From contig JBFLYA010000002.1 of NCBI GenBank assembly GCA_040757115.1, positions 1 to 59,479 on the forward strand: DNA of 59,479 nucleotides, given 5' to 3'. Shown here piece after piece: positions 48,570 to 57,400 of this stretch. This DNA is from a bacterium (lineage in GTDB: Bacteria > UBA9089 > CG2-30-40-21 > SBAY01). The stretch's first letter is position 1. Each line of letters opens with the position of its first letter. The notes beneath the pieces are model-generated. The model saw only the letters and a list, made by a program, of their open reading frames with translations. It was not told the origin of the DNA and did no database searches. A program made the translations under genes and the position numbers.

Positions 48570-50525
48570 ATGATTGTTATCTTTTTATCATTTTTTATAA
48601 TCCTAACTAATCTTTTCTTATTAGCATTTACACTTTTAGAAAAAAGAAGTAGTCTCAGAACAACTTACTCATCTCTTCTATCTACCTTAACCCTCTGGAT
48701 TTTGGGTTTTGGGACATCATCACTTTTTTTAGATGAAACCAATGTTCTTATCTGGCTAAGATGTTCTTATACAGGACTTATATTCTTTCCTGTCATCTTC
48801 TTCCATTTTGTCCTATCGTTAACTATGAACCATTCTAAATTCCCTACTATATTAAAGCAAGCGGGATATTCCCTCAGTCTAATATTTGGTATTTTAAATC
48901 TCTTAGGTGGACTTATTCAAGGAGTAATCTTTAAAGACGGCTTTTATTATCCAGATATTGGGGTGTTCTATTACTATTATGGAATATATTTTATCCTTTT
49001 TATCTTGTATGGAAATTGGTTGTTATATCAAAGATATAACAAGACTAAAAGTGTTATAGAAAAGGAAAGGTTAAAATATTTACTCATAGGAAGTTGTTGT
49101 GGAATATTAAGCAGTCTTTCCAATATGGGCATTGATTTTTTTAAAATGCTATATTTAGTAGAATATTTGACCATTGTTATTTTTAACTTGTTCATAAATT
49201 ATGTCTGTATCAAGTATAAATTAATAGAATTAAATATATTTATAAGGCGAGAACATCTCCATTACCTGACATCAACTATTTTAGTCGGACTAATTGCTTT
49301 TATTATTTTAGTTGGACAGAGATTATTTCCATCTAATTTTTTTCTATTAAGCATGATACTGGCTATTGGTTTCGGCTTAAGTTTTCATTTAGTCAGTAGA
49401 ACAATTAGCCAATTTATAGAAAGGCGATTTTTTAAAGAAACATTCGATAAAAAAGAGTTCCTGAAAAGATTTTCTCAAAATATTACCTCTACATTTGATA
49501 AAAATTTGCTTCTTCCATCAATACTTGATGTCCTGGTAAATATTATGGAGATTAAAACAGCCTTGATAATACTTTATTCCCCGGATGAGGAAGAATGTAA
49601 AGTAGATTTTGATATGGGATTAAGTGAGACAAAGAGGCGTAAGGCGATATTCTCAAAAACAAAGGGGATGATTAAATGGTTTAGCGAGAATAAAAAAACA
49701 CTTCTGAAAGAGAATCTACGATTAGACCCCAGATTTGAAAATGTCTTTCAAGATATAGAAAATGATCTTGAAAAGGTAGAGAGTATCTTAGCCATACCGC
49801 TGGTTGGGAAAGAAGGGTTAAGGGGGATAGTTTGTTTAGGTGAGAAAGAAAATTTGCAGGGATATAATGATGAGGATATAGCCTTCCTGAATACATTTTG
49901 TGACGAAACTACGGTTGCCCTTGAAAATACATTTTTGTATGAAGAGAAGATGAAATATTTTTTAAATACCATTTTGACTTTATTATTCACGATAGAGGCA
50001 AAAGATAAATATACTAAAGGGCATTGTGAAAATGTAGGGCGATATGCGGCAATCGTGGCACAGGCACTTGGACTCTCTCCCACAGAAGTAGAAAATATTA
50101 AAATTGGTGGCTATCTCCATGATATTGGTAAAATTGGTATTGATGACAAAATTCTACTTAAACCAGGACAACTTACAGGGGATGAATTCGAACAAATTAA
50201 AAAACACCCGGAGATTGGCGTGAAAATATTGGAAGCGATTAATCTCCCAGGAGATATTATCGATGCCGTTAAGTACCACCATGAACGAATTAGTGGAAAT
50301 GGCTACCCAAACTCCTTAACCAAAGATGGAGAACCTTCTTTGCCTTTAGCCGCCTCCATTATTGGTATCGTAGATTCTTATGAGGCAATGACATCTGATA
50401 GACCTTATCGAAAGGCATTTAGTAAAGAAGATGCCATCCTTGAATTAGAAAGAGGAAGTGAAAAATTGTATGACCCTAAAATAGTTGAGGTGTTCATTAA
50501 ATTAGTCAAGGAAGGAAAGATATGA
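48570..50525 (+). CDS. Membrane-bound GAF/HD-GYP protein (probable c-di-GMP phosphodiesterase)
   Basis: From the ATG at 48570 the 651-residue protein has seven to eight N-terminal membrane helices resembling the 7TM sensor of histidine kinases, a GAF domain (about 290-445) and a C-terminal HD-GYP domain. That domain holds GGYLHDIGKIGIDDKILLKP, KYHHERISGNGYP and VDSYEAMTSDRPYRKA; the metal ligands and GYP residues are intact. The start follows the trpA stop by one base. An upstream TTG (48534) would overlap trpA and is not preferred. It ends in an ATGA overlap with the PEGA gene. It probably senses a membrane or extracellular signal. Confidence 0.9.
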   Translation: MIVIFLSFFIILTNLFLLAFTLLEKRSSLRTTYSSLLSTLTLWILGFGTSSLFLDETNVLIWLRCSYTGLIFFPVIFFHFVLSLTMNHSKFPTILKQAGYSLSLIFGILNLLGGLIQGVIFKDGFYYPDIGVFYYYYGIYFILFILYGNWLLYQRYNKTKSVIEKERLKYLLIGSCCGILSSLSNMGIDFFKMLYLVEYLTIVIFNLFINYVCIKYKLIELNIFIRREHLHYLTSTILVGLIAFIILVGQRLFPSNFFLLSMILAIGFGLSFHLVSRTISQFIERRFFKETFDKKEFLKRFSQNITSTFDKNLLLPSILDVLVNIMEIKTALIILYSPDEEECKVDFDMGLSETKRRKAIFSKTKGMIKWFSENKKTLLKENLRLDPRFENVFQDIENDLEKVESILAIPLVGKEGLRGIVCLGEKENLQGYNDEDIAFLNTFCDETTVALENTFLYEEKMKYFLNTILTLLFTIEAKDKYTKGHCENVGRYAAIVAQALGLSPTEVENIKIGGYLHDIGKIGIDDKILLKPGQLTGDEFEQIKKHPEIGVKILEAINLPGDIIDAVKYHHERISGNGYPNSLTKDGEPSLPLAASIIGIVDSYEAMTSDRPYRKAFSKEDAILELERGSEKLYDPKIVEVFIKLVKEGKI

Positions 50526-51394
50526 AAAACGATAAGATTACCTGGATATTTTTTATCTTACTTTTAGCCGGCGTAATAGGCGGGATATTTAACCTCCTTC
50601 GATTATCCCAGTTCCCTGTAAAAAAAAGAGAGGTTACGGTTAAGGAAAAAATAAGACTCGAAAAGCAACTCCAACCACTTCCGACTAAAATTAAACCTGT
50701 TTACCAAAAACCAATTCCTGCTCAACCATCTAAACCGAATAGATTTGGAACCGTTAGTATCTTAAGCTCTCCAGCCGGAGCAAAGATATATCTTGACACT
50801 ATCCTGCAAACTAAAATTACACCAATGGTTTCTAAAATTAAAACAGGGGCACATCAGATAAAATTAGTTAAAAATGGTTATCAACCATATCAATCAGAAA
50901 TAATAATAAAACAAGGATTAACAACCTGCATAAATGCTAAATTAGAATTATCTTCGGCAAGTGTATTTATTAACTCAACTCCTCAAGGGGCAACTGTTTT
51001 TGTCAATAATGAAAAAAAAGGGATAACTCCTTTAACGATTTCTCCCCTAACTCCCTGGCAACCTTACCAACTACAACTTAGGTTATCTAAATATAATGAT
51101 TGGTCAGCTAATATATTTGTTGAACCAGGAGAAGAGGCAAAGATGGAAGTAACATTAAAACCCAAACCTAAAGGTTTTATTTATATAACATCTCTTCCTT
51201 CAGGGGCTATGGTATATTTAGACGATGAATTAATTGGTAAGACACCCGTGCGGGAATGGACAGTCAGGGCTGGGAATCATATACTCAAAGTCAACAAAGA
51301 AGGATTTTTTTCTGCTATAAAAAAAGTTAATGTGCCTGCGGATGAAAGTGTCTTTGTTAATTTTGAATTAACATCGGAGAGTAGTAATCAGTAA
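50522..51394 (+). CDS. PEGA-domain protein with N-terminal membrane anchor
   Basis: A 290-residue envelope protein. One membrane helix (WIFFILLLAGVIGGIF) and a Lys/Pro-rich linker precede three PEGA domains, recognised by SSPAGAKIYLDT, STPQGATVFVNNEKKGITP and SLPSGAMVYLDDELIGKTP. PEGA repeats are extracytoplasmic beta folds often found with S-layer or sensory proteins. It overlaps the HD-GYP gene by four bases, so it may be the periplasmic partner of that sensor; this is inferred from coupling only. Confidence 0.88.
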   Translation: MKNDKITWIFFILLLAGVIGGIFNLLRLSQFPVKKREVTVKEKIRLEKQLQPLPTKIKPVYQKPIPAQPSKPNRFGTVSILSSPAGAKIYLDTILQTKITPMVSKIKTGAHQIKLVKNGYQPYQSEIIIKQGLTTCINAKLELSSASVFINSTPQGATVFVNNEKKGITPLTISPLTPWQPYQLQLRLSKYNDWSANIFVEPGEEAKMEVTLKPKPKGFIYITSLPSGAMVYLDDELIGKTPVREWTVRAGNHILKVNKEGFFSAIKKVNVPADESVFVNFELTSESSNQ

Positions 51395-51551
51395 AGAAAT
51401 TTTTCAATACTAAATAAAACTATCTACTTTTTAGATTGACAAAATAAATAAATTATGGTATAGTTTATATGAAGGTTTTGATGAAGTTAAAAGGTAACTA
51501 TTCACCACGAAGGACACGGAGAGCACGAAGTGAAATTTGATGAATTATCGA

Positions 51552-51818
51552 ATTCATGAAGCTCAAATATTAACATAAATGAAAATAGTAGGCAAGTAGG
51601 TAGTAGGGAAGTAGGAAAGGGATAAAGGATGTGCACGGTATTCCTCTTTTGGGGGCAATGTCTCCCCCTTTCCTACTCTCCTACTTCCTACTTTCAGGAG
51701 AATCCCCCATTTCACTGACCCATTACCATATATGAAATTGGCAAATATCAAGGTTGGTCTATTGATAAATTTCAATGTGGAAAGATTGAAAGAAGGCATA
51801 AAGAGATTTGTTCTGTAA
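51552..51818 (+). pseudogene. GxxExxY-family gene, C-terminal part split by an insertion
   Basis: IHEAQILT (51552-51575) and YMKLANIKVGLLINFNVERL plus KEGIKRFVL and stop (51731-51818) are consecutive parts of the GxxExxY C-terminus. They are separated by 153 bp. Deleting 51578-51730 restores ACA TAT ATG and a continuous frame. The N-terminal two thirds are missing. It is clearly non-functional. Confidence 0.8.
51578..51730. mobile_element. 153-bp insertion with CATA flanking repeat
   Basis: CATA flanks the insert on both sides (51574-51577 and 51727-51730), as expected of a target duplication. The interior holds palindromic GTAGGTAGTAGGGAAGTAGG and CCTACTCTCCTACTTCC arms. AGGATGTGCACGGTATTCCT recurs inverted at 22641-22660. 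No frame is present. Confidence 0.7.
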
Positions 51819-51905
51819 CATCTCCCTGCCCTTCGTGCTCTTCGTAGTGAATAGTTACTAAATAATTTGAAAGTATGAATTCAAATTTGAGGAGAAAATA
51901 TATTA

Positions 51906-54440
51906 ATGTCAAAAAAGAAAAGATCAATTTTTTATCTATCAGATAACATCAAAATATTTATTAGTTTGTTAATAGTTCTTATATCATCTTTTTCAGTAGG
52001 ATTATTTATATGGAATCTTTGTTATCCTGGTAATCTATCTTCCTTTTTATCTATATTTATATTTTCTCTTAAAGAAATTCATACTCAGTCACTTTTAAGA
52101 TTTTTAATGACCTCTGGAATTTATTTTATTATAATCTGGGTTATCATCTCATTTTTTATTAATAAGGTTACTAAAGATAATTTAAAAGATGTGTTGATAA
52201 GAGATGGGTTGAGTTACCTTCCATGTTTAGTTTTAATTCCAGCTGCCTTCTTACAAACTTTTTTCCCTCAATTACCCAACTTTACTCTCTACCAATCTTT
52301 TATTTTTGTTCTTATAGGAGGAAGTATTCTACCTGTTAAGTTGTTTCTTTTCCCTAATTTTAAAATATCTATTTCTTCTCGATTTTCACTAATAGTAATT
52401 AGTTTTCTTATAATATCTTATATAGCCATTTTTACACTTATAAGTTTTACTAAATTAGATAAATTTTTATATGGATTATGTGATTTAGGGATGTTTACTC
52501 ATGTGATGTGGAATACTATTAATGGCAAAATATTATACTTCCAAGTTTTTGGTAAAGGTATTAATTTTTTAGGAGAGCACATGTCTCCTATCTTATTATT
52601 ACTTGTTCCTTTTTACTGGGTTTATCCAGACCCGAAAACATTGTTGTTTATCCAAACAGTGCTTATTTCATTTGGTGCTATACCTGTATACTTAATTGCT
52701 ATAAGTGTATTAAAAGATAGATTTGCAGGTTTATGTTTTGTAGTTGCCTATCTATTTTATCCATTTACTGGGAGGGTTAATCTATTTGAATTTCATGAGG
52801 TATGTTTTGTTATCCCATTTCTTTTATTTTGTTTTTATTTTCTACAAAGAAGAAATTATAAATTATATTATCTTTTTATGATATTATCATTATCTGTAAA
52901 AGAAGAGATAAGTATCGCTATTTTTATGATAGGGTTATATGCATTTTTAGTAATGAGAGAAAAAAAATTGGGGTTAATTACTATAGTTATATCTATAATC
53001 TGGGCTCTTTTAGCAATAAAGGTTCTTATACCATTTTTTAGAGGAGGGGAAGAATATTCTCATATCCAAAGATATGTTACCGAAGGTGGTGGAGGATTTC
53101 TCCAAATAATTCAATATTATCTTAAGCATCCATTATTAACTTTAAAAAATGCCTTTGGAAATATTCAAATAGTAACTTTATGCTTATTGTTAGTACCTCT
53201 TGGGCTTTTACCTTTATTTGCACCAAAGGTTTTATGTTTAGCTTTTCCTTTAATACTTCTTCATTTCCTATCTACATTTGAATTACAACAGGCACTTCAA
53301 TGGCAATATTCTGCTTCTATTATTCCCTTCCTTATAATTGCTGGAATATATGGATTAAGGAATATAATTATTGGAATAGGGGAAAAAACATCTTATTTAA
53401 CATCCAAAAGACAAATTAAAGCAAAAGATAATAAAAAAAATATTATATCACTATTAGGAGAAAAAAGAATTACTTTTATAGGTGCAAGTTTTATCCTATC
53501 TACTTCTGTTATAGGAAGTTATTTTTTTTCTCATCCTCCATTTTTAAAATTAACAACATGGGAAGGATGGGAATTTAATAATTATAAGAGATTTCTCTCT
53601 TTATCATTATCTCCCAAAGATTATTCTACTTCTATTCACCGCAGGTTATACTTTGAGATTAAAAAGATTATTTCGGATAAAGCCAGTTTGTCAGTTCAGG
53701 ATAGTTTAGCTCCAGAGTTATGTAATCGAGAAAATGTATATCAATACCCTTCTTGTAGTCCAGAAATTGAATACTTTTTTTTAGATGTTTCAACTAATTT
53801 TATAAGGACAGGAAGTTTTTGGGAAACTTATAAAAATAACTTATCAGCACTTTTAAATGATGTTAATTATCAACTCCTATTTTATGGAGATGGATTTTAT
53901 TTATTTTGTAAAAAAGAGAATTGGAATGAAAATATCCTTTTAAGATATGAAAAAGCATTAGAAAAAAAACCTAAAAGATGGGAAAGATTTTATGTAATAG
54001 GTGTGGTTTATTCTTTATTAGGTAAATGGAGTGAGGCAAAAGAAATGTTTAAATCCTCCTCAGAAATTGACCTAAATCTTACTATCAAATATCTTCATGA
54101 ACTTGGAAATTTCCATTATGAGAAAAAAGAATTAGAGAAATGTATGAGTATATTTGAATTAATTGTAGAATTAAATCCTAAATATGAGGATATAGAAATG
54201 TATAACAGGTTAGCTAGAATTTATCATCATAAGGGAATGATCGATAAAACTATCATTATAGCACAAAAAATTATAAAGATTGATCCTAAAAATATCAAAG
54301 TTTATAACAACTTAGGTTTACTTTATTATAAAAAAGGATTATCTCATAAAGCAAGGGAATTATTTAATAATGTCTTAAAACTTGACCCGCATAATTCCGA
54401 TGCTAACAAAATGTTACAGATAATATCAAATAAATTTTAA
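51906..54440 (+). CDS. DUF2079-family multispanning membrane protein with C-terminal TPRs
   Basis: An 844-residue inner-membrane protein. The DUF2079 core shows YGLCDLGMFTHVMWNTINGK, NFLGEHMSPILLLLVPFYW and FEFHEVCFVIPFLLF, with over ten hydrophobic segments in a GT-C-like layout. A periplasmic part is followed by about four TPRs (residues 670-840, for example VYNNLGLLYYKKGLSHKARE). GAGGAG precedes the ATG. It stands 18 bases before a giant beta-helix gene, the same arrangement as the DUF2723-TPR gene at 18253, although the membrane domains belong to different families. A shared role with the downstream secreted protein is inferred. Confidence 0.85.
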   Translation: MSKKKRSIFYLSDNIKIFISLLIVLISSFSVGLFIWNLCYPGNLSSFLSIFIFSLKEIHTQSLLRFLMTSGIYFIIIWVIISFFINKVTKDNLKDVLIRDGLSYLPCLVLIPAAFLQTFFPQLPNFTLYQSFIFVLIGGSILPVKLFLFPNFKISISSRFSLIVISFLIISYIAIFTLISFTKLDKFLYGLCDLGMFTHVMWNTINGKILYFQVFGKGINFLGEHMSPILLLLVPFYWVYPDPKTLLFIQTVLISFGAIPVYLIAISVLKDRFAGLCFVVAYLFYPFTGRVNLFEFHEVCFVIPFLLFCFYFLQRRNYKLYYLFMILSLSVKEEISIAIFMIGLYAFLVMREKKLGLITIVISIIWALLAIKVLIPFFRGGEEYSHIQRYVTEGGGGFLQIIQYYLKHPLLTLKNAFGNIQIVTLCLLLVPLGLLPLFAPKVLCLAFPLILLHFLSTFELQQALQWQYSASIIPFLIIAGIYGLRNIIIGIGEKTSYLTSKRQIKAKDNKKNIISLLGEKRITFIGASFILSTSVIGSYFFSHPPFLKLTTWEGWEFNNYKRFLSLSLSPKDYSTSIHRRLYFEIKKIISDKASLSVQDSLAPELCNRENVYQYPSCSPEIEYFFLDVSTNFIRTGSFWETYKNNLSALLNDVNYQLLFYGDGFYLFCKKENWNENILLRYEKALEKKPKRWERFYVIGVVYSLLGKWSEAKEMFKSSSEIDLNLTIKYLHELGNFHYEKKELEKCMSIFELIVELNPKYEDIEMYNRLARIYHHKGMIDKTIIIAQKIIKIDPKNIKVYNNLGLLYYKKGLSHKARELFNNVLKLDPHNSDANKMLQIISNKF

Positions 54441-54458
54441 ACAGAAGGTAAATAAAAA

Positions 54459-57400
54459 ATGTGGAAAAAGATAAAAGTGGTAGTTTATTTATTAATAATA
54501 GGAAGTTTCTTTAACATAGAAATAGGAGAAGCAGTGGAAGTAAATGGTAATCAAAGTGGTATATGGAGTTTAAGTAATAGCCCTTATGTAGTGACAGGTA
54601 CTGTTACTGTCCTTTCTGGGGAAACACTTGTCATTGAGCCCAAGGTAGAAGTGAGATTTGCTACTAATACTTCGTTGGTGGTTTGTGGAACATTATCAGC
54701 TATTGGTACACTTGATGGAACGATTACTTTTACATCTAATGCAGGTACACCTACTCCAGGTAATTGGAATAGTATTAAATTTAGTGGTGTCCAGAGTAAA
54801 GGAACAATTAGTTATTCTCTTATAGAATATGGTAAACAAGCGATTTATTTAGAAAATGTTTCCAAAATTACTGTTACTCATAATACAATTAGAAATAATA
54901 AAGGTGATGACGGTTCTATATGTGCAGATGGTGAAATAGGAGCAGGAATTTGTCTCTTTTCATCCACCAATAATACTCTTGCCGGAAATATTATTTCAAA
55001 TAATCAAGGGGGGCAAGGTGGACCAGCTGATTATGGAATCTCAGGTGGTGAAGGAGGTATAGGTGCAGGAATATACTTATTATCTTCGACCAATACTACT
55101 ATCATAGATAATATCATCTCCAATAATAATGGTGGAGAAGGCGGTCAAGGTGCTGATCGCGCGGCAGGTGGCCACGGAGGTAGTGGTGTAGGGATTTACT
55201 TAGAATCATCCACTAATAATACTATTACAGATAACACCATCTCTAATAATAATGGTGGGCAAGGAGGGAGAGAGGGATTTCTATTCTCTTCAGCAGGTGG
55301 AGGAGGTATTGGTGCAGGGATATATTTATCATCAAATACTAATATTATTACAGGTAATACCATCTCTAATAATAGTGGTGGTGGTGGTGGTAGTGGTAAT
55401 GGTTTGGGTGCAGGTGGTGCAGGCGGTATTGGTGTAGGAATATATTTAATCTCATCAACAAATGTTACCATATCAACTAACACTATTTCCTATAATCAAG
55501 GTGGTCAAGGAGGACCAGGCGGTGACCACGGTGCAGGTGGTGCAGGCGGTATTGGTGTAGGAATATATTGGCAACAATCGACTAATAATACTATTACAAA
55601 TAATACAATATCTGATAATAGAGGAGGACAAGGAGGAGGTAGTGGTAGTGAGAATTTAGGAGGTGGTGGAGGTAAAGGTGTAGGAATGTATTTATCATCA
55701 TCCACTAATAATACTATTACAGGTAATACCGTCTCTAATAATAGAGGAGGAGATGGAGGATCAGGTGGTTTTAAAAGTCCAGGAGGAACAGGAGGTACTG
55801 GTGGAGGAATACATTTATTCTCATCGACTCACAATACTATTACAAGTAACACTATTTCCAATAATAGTGGTGGTAAAGGAGGGGGGCCAAATGGTAGTCA
55901 TGGGAATGGTTATGGTATCTATATTGATTCCAATAGTTATAATAATATCATTGATTCTAATAATACTTACAATGGTGAACCTATCCATTATTACTATGGA
56001 ATTACTCTACCAACTACAGTTGAAAATCGAACTTTGACACTTACAGGTTCTGGTTCAACCAATCTGGGGAGGATTGTGTTAATTAATTGCTCAAATTTTA
56101 CTATTAGGAACAATTATATTACTGGTGGAATAGGGGAAAATGGTCAAACAGGAGGTGGATATGATTACCCCGGAGGTACAGGAAGTATTGGTGCAGGAAT
56201 ATACTTATCATCATCCACTAATAATACTATTACAGGCAATACCATCTCTGGTAACAGGGGTGGTCAGGGAGGAGCAGCTGGACCTCATGGCTCAGGAGGG
56301 TTAGGAGGTATTGGCGTTGGGATATATTTATTATTATCTACTAATAATACCATTAAAGGTAATACCATCTATAATAATAGTGGTGGTGAAGGAGGAGCAG
56401 GCTACGAAATTGGTTCAAGAGGGAGAGGGGGAAGTGGTGTAGGAATCTATTTAGATTCATCTTCCAGTAATACCATTGCCCAGAACAATACTATTACTAA
56501 TAACATTGGTGGTGCCGGTAATCCAGATGGGAATGGAGTAGGTATTTATTGTAAATCTTCACAAATCTCTCCACTTATTTACAATCATATTTATAACAAC
56601 CAAACTTACAACCTCCAAACAGACATATCTCCCGGTCCCCAGATAGCCGAATATAACTGGTGGGGTTCTGATCCACCTGAGATATCTAAGTTCTCGGGTA
56701 ATATCGATTATGACCCATGGCTTAGGGGTACTTATACTACACAAATTATGATTTCTCCTGTAGCGGGGACGGTAGGGACTATCGTTACCGTCTCAGGTCA
56801 AGGATTTGGAGAAAATGAATTAATTAGCATAGAATTTGGAACAACTGGCACTATTACCACGGGTAGTACTAATATTTTAGGTACATTCACTACTATTTTT
56901 ACGGTTAATACCCAACCTTACGGCACTACTACAGTAAGGGCGGTTGGGGTAGATTCGAACAGGTCCTCTGAAATGGTATTTTGCATCCTGCCAAAAATAT
57001 TTATGGTTAGTCCTACGATAGGAACAGTAGGAACCTTTATCACGGTAAGGGGTAATGGATTTGGGGCAACAGAATCTATTTGTATTGATTTTGGCACTAC
57101 CAAAACTATTATAGTTACTTTCTCTACCCACAGTGGAAACTTTACTACTATATTTACCGTAAATAGTCAACCATTAGGCACAACAACTATTATAGGAAAA
57201 GGTATGCTCTCAGAATGTTTTGCAATAGAAATTTTTTATATCTTGCCACCAACAATATTGAAGATTACCCCTGCCATACAGAATATTGCTGTTAATTCAA
57301 CATTTACCTGCCAGGTCGAGATAGAGGATGTAAGTAATTTAGTGGCAGGTGATTTGTATATTAGCTATGACTCTAATATCCTTGAAGTAACAGGAGTAGG

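Larger units (their letters stand above)
51494..51858. mobile_element. GTAACTATTCACC-bounded element carrying GxxExxY remains
   Basis: GTAACTATTCACCACGAAGG (51494) and CTTCGTAGTGAATAGTTAC (to 51858) are inverted ends. Between them lie the end of a GxxExxY gene and a further insertion. The left 60 bases match the minus strand of 11683-11739. No intact gene lies between 51395 and 51905. Confidence 0.7.

Noticed and set aside
55196-55705. Minus-strand Pro-rich frames in the second giant gene
   Set aside because: Complements of Gly-rich helix coils; the plus-strand frame is continuous from 54459 to the window end.
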